Positions 1 to 5,768 of a DNA stretch of 5,781 bases are shown here, piece after piece. Source of the DNA: Bacteroidota bacterium. Lineage in GTDB: Bacteria; Bacteroidota; Bacteroidia; Bacteroidales; UBA10428. The notes below the pieces were generated by a model, which saw only the letters and a list, made by a program, of their open reading frames with translations, was not told where the DNA came from and searched no databases. Position 1 is the stretch's first letter; each line of letters begins with the position of its first letter. The stretch spans positions 1 through 5,781 of the forward strand of contig JAHEEB010000329.1 in NCBI GenBank assembly GCA_024640925.1, in the 5' to 3' direction. The position numbers were made by a program, and so were the translations under genes.

Positions 1-519
1 ATAAAAACTGATTGGCTCGGAATAAGTATAAGCAATAGACTGACATGCACTGGCAAGGCATTTCTCTACCACTTTCGATGGCATTAGGTCTATGTTGGTT
101 GTTTCATACGGGCCCGATTGCGAAATATCCCAGTTCTGACAGTTCAAACAGGCAAAATTACATCCAGCTGTGGCAATGGAATAAGCATACGTATTCGGCA
201 AGAAATGTAATAAGGGTTTTTTCTCAATTGGATCGGAGTGTACAGCACAGGGATTGCCATATGCAATGGAGTAAAGTTTATTGTCAACGTTAGTTCGGTT
301 TCTGCATATACTTGTATCTCCTGGTCTAAGCGTACATTCGTTAGGACAAATCAGGCATTTTGTTCCCCTTGGTGTAATAATATAATGAGATGATTCCTTA
401 CTCCATTTCCACAATTCTTTTGTTGATGAAAAGATTTTTTCTTCTGCCCCGAAATTTCTGAGAAAACACATTCCGCAGACTCCTGTCAGACTTGTCTTTA
501 TAAACTGTCGCTTATTCAT
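1..519 (-). CDS. amrS: AmmeMemoRadiSam system radical SAM enzyme, N-terminal 173 residues (cut by window edge)
   Basis: The frame runs from an ATG at 519 to the window edge with no stop, giving 173 residues. A Cys cluster comes first (C55, C58, C62, C72; starts KCLICPNEC), as is typical of this family. Next is the radical SAM [4Fe-4S] motif C120-x3-C124-x2-C127 (GCNFACLNCQNW), then YTYSEP at 164-169. Radical SAM enzymes cleave S-adenosylmethionine reductively to a 5'-deoxyadenosyl radical; the substrate of this family is not established. Full-length members are roughly twice this size, so the rest of the barrel lies outside the window. The N-terminus MNKRQFIKTSLTG resembles a Tat signal with KR in place of RR and is followed by a CGMC pair at 15-18. 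The start lies 22 bases after the membrane synthase-like gene, so the two are co-transcribed. It is assigned to the AmmeMemoRadiSam branch by motif order and by the Memo-AMMECR1 gene two places upstream. Confidence 0.93.
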   Translation of the reverse strand, partial: MNKRQFIKTSLTGVCGMCFLRNFGAEEKIFSSTKELWKWSKESSHYIITPRGTKCLICPNECTLRPGDTSICRNRTNVDNKLYSIAYGNPCAVHSDPIEKKPLLHFLPNTYAYSIATAGCNFACLNCQNWDISQSGPYETTNIDLMPSKVVEKCLASACQSIAYTYSEPISFY

Positions 520-541
520 CTTTATCACAATAATTAACTGT

Positions 542-2638
542 TTATTTTTTTCTGAGGTATAGAACCGTTGTTATAATCAGATTCATACTTACTAATATTA
601 GTCCTGAAGTAACAAATCCTAAAACGGGTATTAATATTGTTGAAATTAACAGAAGCCCTAAGGCTGAGCCAAACAGATCGACCCCATATAGATAACCGGT
701 CTTATTACTATGACCAGGAGACAGTTTTTTTAAGGCCAAAGCAAACTGATACCCGGTTAAATATGCAGGTACAAAGGTAATCACTCCTATCGTCGGATAC
801 AAGAAAAACGGAGAGTTGATTTTTGTTAAAAACAGGAGAGAAGTGCAAACAACCAATACAACAAGAATAAATATGAATTGTATAGTAAACAAAGGGATTT
901 CTCTCCGTTTCTTTTGTTGCAGGGCCCCCAAGGAAAGTCCTCCCATAAAAACAGCAAATATAATGCCGGTTGCGGCATACAGAAAACCGAATATTATCTG
1001 GAAAGTAATAAGAATAAGCATTTCAAGGGATGATGCTGTAAACCCCGTAATAAATACAGTGTACGAAACCAAATCAAAACGTGATAAGGGCACTAAAATC
1101 AAAAGGGCCATTATAATTATAAGTAGTACCGAATTTACATTAAATAGGCTGAAGAAACTGAGGGTTTGAGCCCATAATGCCATCGGATTGAAATCTTTAT
1201 TCACAGGGGCTTTTAGGTCGATGTTTTTCTGTATTGATTCACTTCGCTCCCTTAATGATTGATTATTCATGTAGTATGGATTCACATAAAGGGTTTCAAT
1301 CGTGTTGGATTTGTACAATGCTTCATAATCTAAGGATAAAGGATTATCACTTGCCAGGAAGTAATTCCTGTTGCCTGGTACAATTAACACATTAGTAAAA
1401 ACACTATGAAGAGTATTGTAAAGAATGGAATGCAGCCTGATATTTTCCTGGCTTAAATAATTGCCTGATGTTGCAAGGCTATACCCAACCACCGTGTTTT
1501 CTTTGGAATGTTCCTTCAGTAGTTTAATAAATTGAAAGGTAAAATATCGGTTCGCTTGTAAAGTTGAAGGCTCAGGGACATCCATAATCATTACATCATA
1601 ATGGGTTGTATCAGACAGGAGAAATTGCCGGGGATCTTTGTGAATAGTTTTTAGTTTTTCTTTAACAGAAGAATTAAAATACTTTTCTGCATAATTGAGA
1701 AACCATGGATTAGGTTCTATATGAACTACCTGCTTAACCGATGGGTATTTAAGTATTTCAGGAACAATTCCCCAATAAGCACCTGATACAAGCATTACAT
1801 TTCGTGGACAACCATGTTGCAATGCAGGGAAATGAGCAGATTCTTCATAGTGTTCAATATCCTCACCAGAATATTGAAGTACCATATTAGAAAAGAGATA
1901 CTTTTGTCCGGCGTTTTCGGTTATTGTGAGAGTTCCATAAGGTGTGTCACAAGATTCAATAATTTTCTGATTCTTAAATAGAGGGGTTCGGGAATAAATA
2001 TCGATTCGGAATATAAAAAACAGGAGAGGAATTGAAAAAGCAAGAACAATGACCACATATTTTTTTATTCTTTTTCTAATAAAAAGGATGGAGAAAAGGA
2101 CAATATTCATTGCCAATACAAGAGCAAGAGTCTGAAGTGGTTCTAAAAACAGAACAACAGTAAATGTAACGACAATCCCTCCAACGATACTTCCGGCTGT
2201 TTCGGAGGAATAATTCTCTGCCCCATAATTTGGGTAAAAGGACGTAAAAATTCTGAAAGTATAGCCTGAACAGATACATACAGGCATTAAAAACGATAAA
2301 ATCAGGAGTATTAATTGCCATGTATTGATAAGTACTCCTGCAGGAACAAAAATTGTCTTAATAAATCCCATTAGTGAACCTGCGACCAAGGCAAAAAAAC
2401 TATAGGACAGGAGCAATGTAAGTACGCTAATAATGGAGATATTCTTTTTTGTTTTTTTTATCCCTAACCACGAACCCATGCCCGTGAGAGACATCCAGAG
2501 TGCCAGAAAAACCCCGATTATTAATTCATTGCTGTAAAAAACACTTAAAAACAAACGCAAAATAAGCACCTGGATTATGCTGGTGCTGATTCCAAGAAAG
2601 AATAAAACCAATTTTACCTGTTTTATGGTTAATTCCAT
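542..2638 (-). CDS. Polytopic membrane protein with central spermidine-synthase-like domain (fused MFS/spermidine synthase type)
   Basis: 698 residues from ATG 2638; a TTG four codons upstream (2650) is less likely. About seven helices come first (near 10-31, 38-57, 67-93, 107-126, 148-166, 168-187, 194-211). A soluble domain follows (about 213-490), then seven more helices (near 495-516, 524-547, 552-573, 583-604, 609-630, 649-671, 673-694). The soluble part has the order of spermidine synthases: a small beta domain (TPYGTLTI ... HYEESAHFPAL), a nucleotide loop MLVSGAYWG near 282-290, the acidic HIEPNPW (E308), and YDVMIMDVPEP (D353, E356) where true enzymes have D-[ST]-[ST]-D-P. Spermidine synthases transfer aminopropyl from decarboxylated SAM to putrescine. 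The loop here is not the usual GGGDG, so polyamine synthesis is uncertain; a methyltransferase or a different substrate is possible. It sits between the Memo-AMMECR1 and radical SAM genes, 20 and 22 bases away, and probably acts with them. The two helix blocks look like an internal duplication. Confidence 0.85.
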   Translation of the reverse strand: MELTIKQVKLVLFFLGISTSIIQVLILRLFLSVFYSNELIIGVFLALWMSLTGMGSWLGIKKTKKNISIISVLTLLLSYSFFALVAGSLMGFIKTIFVPAGVLINTWQLILLILSFLMPVCICSGYTFRIFTSFYPNYGAENYSSETAGSIVGGIVVTFTVVLFLEPLQTLALVLAMNIVLFSILFIRKRIKKYVVIVLAFSIPLLFFIFRIDIYSRTPLFKNQKIIESCDTPYGTLTITENAGQKYLFSNMVLQYSGEDIEHYEESAHFPALQHGCPRNVMLVSGAYWGIVPEILKYPSVKQVVHIEPNPWFLNYAEKYFNSSVKEKLKTIHKDPRQFLLSDTTHYDVMIMDVPEPSTLQANRYFTFQFIKLLKEHSKENTVVGYSLATSGNYLSQENIRLHSILYNTLHSVFTNVLIVPGNRNYFLASDNPLSLDYEALYKSNTIETLYVNPYYMNNQSLRERSESIQKNIDLKAPVNKDFNPMALWAQTLSFFSLFNVNSVLLIIIMALLILVPLSRFDLVSYTVFITGFTASSLEMLILITFQIIFGFLYAATGIIFAVFMGGLSLGALQQKKRREIPLFTIQFIFILVVLVVCTSLLFLTKINSPFFLYPTIGVITFVPAYLTGYQFALALKKLSPGHSNKTGYLYGVDLFGSALGLLLISTILIPVLGFVTSGLILVSMNLIITTVLYLRKK

Positions 2639-2658
2639 AGGAACCAGCAATTAAAGGT

Positions 2659-4194
2659 TTATTTTAAATGATCCTTTTCGCTAAATATAATGGCCTGATA
2701 GGTAAAAATATCGGCATCTTTCCATCCATCCCAACCAATACCTGCCTTGTCGCGGGCGCAGTGCCCAAGAAATTCTTCTTTTGTCCATTTGGTTTCGTTT
2801 GCCACCTGGGGCAGAAACGTACCTCCTGAAAGTCCTTTTTTAATATATATACCATCGCGTCCCAATACAATCTCGTCAATTGATTGAATTTTCTTCATAG
2901 GTGTAAGTACCGAAATTTCAATCTCGAGTTTGTTGATTTCATCGGCTGTAACTTTTGCAAACCGGTAATCTTCAGTTGAGGAAGCAACCGCCATATCCTG
3001 CACTGTTTGGTATAATGGTTTTTCAGAAGAAAAATTGCCTATGCAACCTCTCAATTGACCATCTTCGGTAAGAGTTACAAAAGCGCCACTCTTTTGAAGA
3101 AGTCCATCAGAAATATCTTTCTGATCAACAACAGGAATTTTCCCATCGTTAATATATTTAACAATAGTTTGACGGGCAATTTTTAGTAATGTTGCTTTAT
3201 CCTTTGGTGTTAGAAAGTCTTCCATAGCATTTTTATCAGGTTGAATTAATTCAACAGACATTGCGGCATAACCAACAACTTGTGTCTTGTCGCCAAAAGG
3301 AGTATCCCCCGAGTTCTTAGCATCGATAAGTTTATAAGTTATACCAGGCATATCATCCGTTATATTAAGTAATGTAAGAACAGAAGTCCAGCCACACATG
3401 GTGGTCTGCAGATTTGGAATATCCATAGCTTCCAAATCTTGAATAGTCTGGAGAAATTTTTCGGGTGAGTTTAAGGCGACAGATTCCATGATCTTTTTAT
3501 CACTCTTGTTTGCATCGGAATATTCGGGATAATGAGAAAGGTCTGTGCTGAAAACAAAAAGATTATCGGCATTAAAATATGGCTTAAGGGCTTTTGCAAA
3601 TGCCTGACAAGTCTGGGGCGTTTGTGTACCAATAACTATTGGGACAAGGTTTAGTTCGTTACCCAGAAGGAGTTGTAAAAAGGGCAACTGAACTTCAACG
3701 GAATGCTCTTTGCTATGTGCCTGGAGATTCTCTCTAAAACAATCGTTGTCGGAAATCAACTTATTACCCAATTCCTTGTCAACTTTAACTGTTCCAAGTG
3801 GGGTAATAAAGTTGCCTGAAGTATAAATAGATGCTCCATCAAAGAGGACATGGTGGCTGGAGCCGATAACAAAGACATTTTTATATTTTTTTTTCTCTAT
3901 CTGATTATACGAAGATGCAGCCACAACACCAGAAAACACGTAACCTGCATGAGGTGCAATGATAGCTACAACAGGTTTGTCGGTTATTTTTCCAACAGCC
4001 CTTCTGAACATTGCATTCAATGTATCGGTCAGTGCAGCTTTACTACCAGGATAAAACTGACCGGCAACAACCGGTTTTCTATCAACCAGAGAAGGAGGTA
4101 CCATTTTACCATCGGGTTGTGAGTGACAATCGACACAAAAGACCAGCACAAATAAAAAATGTATGCCGGAAATGAAAAACCATTTTCCAGACAT
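2659..4194 (-). CDS. amrB: AmmeMemoRadiSam system Memo-AMMECR1 fusion protein (proteins B and A), exported or membrane-anchored
   Basis: 511 residues from ATG 4194. An in-frame TTG at 4251 would add 19 residues, but it lies inside a T-run and would bury the signal sequence, so ATG is preferred. Residues 1-20 (MSGKWFFISG...) form a hydrophobic signal or anchor, with CVDCH at 20-24. The Memo domain spans about 38-318: VVAGQFYPGS, APHAGY (H82), GSSHH (111-115), HSVEVQLPF, FSTDLSHY and MCGW (C267). The HAGY His, a GSSHH His and the Cys match the copper ligands described for human MEMO1 (H49, H81, C244). The AMMECR1 domain spans about 328-505, with the hallmark LRGCIG at 381-386 and a C-terminal GWKDADIFTYQAIIF. 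No reaction is firmly assigned to either domain; the fusion implies they act together. It is the first gene of the operon, 20 bases before the synthase-like gene. Both domains look complete. Confidence 0.93.
   Translation of the reverse strand: MSGKWFFISGIHFLFVLVFCVDCHSQPDGKMVPPSLVDRKPVVAGQFYPGSKAALTDTLNAMFRRAVGKITDKPVVAIIAPHAGYVFSGVVAASSYNQIEKKKYKNVFVIGSSHHVLFDGASIYTSGNFITPLGTVKVDKELGNKLISDNDCFRENLQAHSKEHSVEVQLPFLQLLLGNELNLVPIVIGTQTPQTCQAFAKALKPYFNADNLFVFSTDLSHYPEYSDANKSDKKIMESVALNSPEKFLQTIQDLEAMDIPNLQTTMCGWTSVLTLLNITDDMPGITYKLIDAKNSGDTPFGDKTQVVGYAAMSVELIQPDKNAMEDFLTPKDKATLLKIARQTIVKYINDGKIPVVDQKDISDGLLQKSGAFVTLTEDGQLRGCIGNFSSEKPLYQTVQDMAVASSTEDYRFAKVTADEINKLEIEISVLTPMKKIQSIDEIVLGRDGIYIKKGLSGGTFLPQVANETKWTKEEFLGHCARDKAGIGWDGWKDADIFTYQAIIFSEKDHLK
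4123..4137 (-). other. CXXCH (haem c-type) motif in the Memo-AMMECR1 protein
   Basis: The codons TGT GTC GAT TGT CAC encode C-V-D-C-H at residues 20-24 of the protein counted from ATG 4194. The motif sits exactly where the hydrophobic N-terminal segment ends. CXXCH is the covalent haem attachment motif of c-type cytochromes, which mature on the outer side of the membrane. No distal Met or His can be assigned. A metal- or disulfide-forming Cys pair, or chance, is equally possible. Confidence 0.4.
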
Positions 4195-4249
4195 AATGGT
4201 TAGTTTTAAGCATTTAACCAAAGGTAAGAAATTGTTTAATGAGGAATTC

Positions 4250-4310
4250 AAAAAAAACGGATCAGGGACAAATAGTATAACCCTCCGCTCTAAGAGGGTT
4301 TATTAACCTC
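4250..4310 (-). promoter_or_regulatory. Possible transcription attenuator in the operon leader
   Basis: Read on the minus strand, four segments can pair in alternative ways: GAGGTT (4310-4305) with AACCCTC (4300-4294); AACCCTC with GAGGGTT (4285-4279); and CGGAGGG (4287-4281) with CCC-tga-TCCG (4267-4258). The last pairing is followed directly by eight T (4257-4250), so it looks like a rho-independent terminator about 55 bases before the Memo-AMMECR1 ATG. Pairings two and three exclude each other, as in attenuators. The terminator stem is weak (4 + 3 bp with a 3-base bulge), so this remains a candidate. It could instead only stop transcripts entering from upstream. Confidence 0.25.
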
Positions 4311-4498
4311 GCAGGGCTACTTGCAGCAATGTGTTAAGGTGGGAAAAACCACAACCTATACAACAACCTGTGAGTATGTTGTCTTACTGATGAAACTAAA
4401 GAAAGTTGACGATTTTAACTGTTGATGTTTTTTATACAATAAAACATTCAATTATATCGTTGTTTTTTAGTTGATTAATTATTTTTTTTACCACAAAA

Positions 4499-4513
4499 AT
4501 ATTAACTTAATAT
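4499..4513. promoter_or_regulatory. Perfect palindrome ATATTAA-C-TTAATAT, possible operator
   Basis: Seven-base arms around a single central C form a perfect inverted repeat about 65 bases upstream of the plus-strand ATG at 4579. It is a plausible binding site for a dimeric regulator. The region is very AT-rich, so chance palindromes are not rare. Confidence 0.25.
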
Positions 4514-4515
4514 AA

Positions 4516-4529
4516 ACAATAATTATTGT
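4516..4529. promoter_or_regulatory. Perfect palindrome ACAATAATTATTGT, possible operator
   Basis: This 14-base perfect palindrome lies two bases after the preceding palindrome and 50 bases upstream of the plus-strand ATG. The ACAAT...ATTGT form resembles sites of several small dimeric repressors, but no specific regulator can be named. It is too short and AT-rich to be more than a candidate. Confidence 0.25.
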
Positions 4530-4578
4530 GGCATATAGTTTGATGTGGAATTTATATATATATCAAAAAGCCAAAACC

Positions 4579-4929
4579 ATGAAAAATCAAAAATGGACAG
4601 AAAATGAGCTGAGACTATTAGAAGAATGGGATTGGGTAAAACGTTATATCGAAACACAATATCCAAATCAGGTTTCAGAAGTTGACAAAATGCGCTATAT
4701 AGTGCTGGAAGGCAAATTACTGATCATTAACAAACTAATTATCTTTTATTACAACGATAATTCGGACCCCGAAGGAATTTTATCATTTAGAGAATATCTT
4801 GCAGAATGTGAAAAAACTGAACGGACTGATAAAAAATTAAGTTTTCATCCTCTTAATTTTAAAAACCAGGTTCAATACAAAAATTACATTAATCATGTAC
4901 GTGAAGAATTTTTTGCACTATTAAATTAA
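4579..4929 (+). CDS. Hypothetical small cytoplasmic protein
   Basis: 116 residues from ATG 4579. An in-frame GTG at 4528 and an ATG at 4543 exist, but the added residues are low-complexity (repeated TATA codons), and the GTG overlaps a palindrome. ATG 4579, preceded by AAAACC and followed by lysine-rich codons, looks like the natural start. I do not recognise the family. The protein is charged and soluble, with no signal peptide or membrane helix: an acidic, Trp-containing N-terminus (WTENELRLLEEWDWVKRY), a hydrophobic stretch near 48-58 (LLIINKLIIFYY), and a C-terminal part rich in Asn, Lys and Tyr. There are no Cys-rich, DNA-binding or catalytic motifs apart from one Cys near 77. It stands alone on the plus strand, diverging from the AmmeMemoRadiSam operon, and ends 29 bases before a clear terminator, which supports it being expressed. 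Confidence 0.7.
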   Translation: MKNQKWTENELRLLEEWDWVKRYIETQYPNQVSEVDKMRYIVLEGKLLIINKLIIFYYNDNSDPEGILSFREYLAECEKTERTDKKLSFHPLNFKNQVQYKNYINHVREEFFALLN

Positions 4930-4958
4930 GAATCAAATAGAATTTATCTGAATATTTT

Positions 4959-4994
4959 AAATAACCGGGAGCGAATGCACCGGTTATTTTTTTT
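4959..4994 (+). terminator. Rho-independent terminator
   Basis: A perfect 10-bp stem, AAATAACCGG (4959-4968) with CCGGTTATTT (4980-4989), has an 11-base loop and ends in eight T (4987-4994). It ends the plus-strand gene that stops at 4929. It also lies just past the 3' end of the minus-strand gene (stop at 5003). On that strand the stem is followed by a weaker T/A-rich tail, so it may serve both convergent genes. Confidence 0.85.
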
Positions 4995-5002
4995 AGTTGG
5001 TT

Positions 5003-5431
5003 CTATTTAAGGACTTTCTTATCCCACAAGGCATTTATTATTTGCCACTGACCATTTGTTTTTACCATATGAAGGTAATCATAAAACCCTTTAGATTCTG
5101 CTTTAACACTTGCAATAGTACCAAAAACGTCCAGGATTGTGATTCTAATTCCTTGTTCATTAAGCGGAACAATTTTATGAACCTTGGTTTTTTCCATCAT
5201 CTGTAATTTGGTCATTTCGGATAGTTTGTAAACATCCTGACTGAAAATCACTCTTCTTTTTATGAGAGAATCGTGCAAAGCCCTGTCCATTCTGACGGTG
5301 TCAGCGGTATACCACCCCTCCAAATAATTAAGGCCTGTTTGAATGATTTGCAAAGAATCTTCTTTTGTCTGAGCATTAGTCATTACGAAACTGCACAAAA
5401 TCAGACCGAATAAGAATATCATTTTTAACAT
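5003..5431 (-). CDS. Secreted NTF2-like / putative lumazine-binding family protein
   Basis: 142 residues from ATG 5431 to TAG 5003; a second Met at residue 4 is an alternative start. Residues 1-20 form a Sec signal peptide (K3, then IFLFGLILCSFV) with likely cleavage between TNA and QTK, a pattern common in Bacteroidota. The rest fits a small cone-shaped NTF2 fold: an early helix with GLNYLEGWYTAD and the Arg/His-rich MDRALHDSLIKRR (48-60), then strands with GIRITILDVFGTIASVKAES and a closing YDYLHMVKTNGQWQIINALW (117-136). This matches the Lumazine_bd_2/DUF4440-like proteins that Bacteroidota export in large numbers. Most have no known ligand, so no reaction is assigned. It is a single gene facing the orphan plus-strand gene, with the terminator between them. 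No convincing promoter is visible upstream, only a weak TATATTCG near 5451-5458. Confidence 0.82.
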   Translation of the reverse strand: MLKMIFLFGLILCSFVMTNAQTKEDSLQIIQTGLNYLEGWYTADTVRMDRALHDSLIKRRVIFSQDVYKLSEMTKLQMMEKTKVHKIVPLNEQGIRITILDVFGTIASVKAESKGFYDYLHMVKTNGQWQIINALWDKKVLK

Positions 5432-5626
5432 TGTTTGATTTATAAGACGAATATATCTGTTTTAAAATTAATTTGGTTCGAATTGCTCAGCAAAGCCCAA
5501 AAGAAAAATTTAAACCAGAGCATGTAATTTAATTCAAAAAATTAAGAAAATAATTTAGAGTTTTAACCAATCAGCAAAATAGAAAAAAAACACCTTTTGC
5601 TTTTGCTGGAAGAAGAGGCATTCTGC
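5432..5626. other. AT-rich intergenic region with one inverted repeat
   Basis: No gene is supported on either strand. It should hold the promoter of the minus-strand NTF2-like gene. The only structure seen is an 8-bp inverted repeat, CAGCAAAA (5572-5579) with TTTTGCTG (5601-5608), around a 21-base loop. It has no T-run and is not a terminator. Confidence 0.5.
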
Positions 5627-5639
5627 TTAACCACCCCTA

Positions 5640-5661
5640 CCCCTCCTTACAAAAGGAGGGG
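5640..5661. repeat. Left hairpin of the repeat element
   Basis: A perfect 9-bp stem, CCCCTCCTT (5640-5648) with AAGGAGGGG (5653-5661), closes a 4-base loop ACAA. No T-run follows on either strand, so it is not a rho-independent terminator. Confidence 0.8.
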
Positions 5662-5747
5662 AGAAATTCTGCAGAAGGAAAGCTGTTGTTGTTTTTTGAA
5701 ACTTTGAAATCCTTTTTACTAAAGATTTTCCATTTACACTATATTCT

Positions 5748-5768
5748 GTCCTCCTTTTAAAGGAGGAC
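5748..5768. repeat. Right hairpin of the repeat element
   Basis: GTCCTCCTTT (5748-5757) and AAAGGAGGAC (5759-5768) form a perfect palindrome around a single T. In RNA it would fold as an 8-9 bp stem with a 3-base loop. It shares the CCTCCTT/AAGGAGG core with the left hairpin. Confidence 0.8.

Larger units (their letters stand above)
4195..4578. other. Divergent intergenic region between the AmmeMemoRadiSam operon and the orphan plus-strand gene
   Basis: These 384 bases carry no credible gene. Promoters for the minus-strand operon and for the plus-strand gene must lie here, but I find no clean Bacteroidota-type promoter (TTG, about 20 bases, TAnnTTTG). The region contains several small inverted repeats: AACCCTC/GAGGGTT (4279-4285/4294-4300), GTGG/CCAC (4339-4342/4349-4352) and ACAACA/TGTTGT (4360-4365/4377-4382). 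Together they suggest a structured 5' leader for the operon. Two AT-rich palindromes lie nearer the plus-strand gene. No known riboswitch class was recognised. Confidence 0.6.

Noticed and set aside
45..293. Open frame on the plus strand, 82 codons
   Set aside because: It lies antisense to the radical SAM gene, whose protein has clear family motifs across the same bases.
816..1169. Open frame on the plus strand, 117 codons
   Set aside because: Antisense to membrane helices of the synthase-like gene; the basic composition is the mirror of hydrophobic codons.
2076..2321. Open frame on the minus strand, 81 codons
   Set aside because: Out-of-frame overlap with the synthase-like gene; composition is rich in Cys, Tyr and Arg, with no family features.
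3850..4122. Open frame on the plus strand, 90 codons
   Set aside because: Antisense to the Memo domain, whose conserved motifs span this stretch.
4123..4194. Lipoprotein signal in the Memo-AMMECR1 N-terminus
   Set aside because: The Cys residues are preceded by F and D rather than by a small residue, so there is no proper lipobox.
4500..4578. Bacteroidota-type promoter ending in ATAGTTTG near 4535
   Set aside because: The spacing within TAnnTTTG is off by one base and there is no TTG about 20 bases upstream; a similar near-match TACTATTTG on the minus strand fails for the same reason.
5640..5661. Hairpin as a rho-independent terminator
   Set aside because: No T-run follows on either strand, and it pairs with a similar inverted unit at the right edge, so it is better explained as part of a repeat element.
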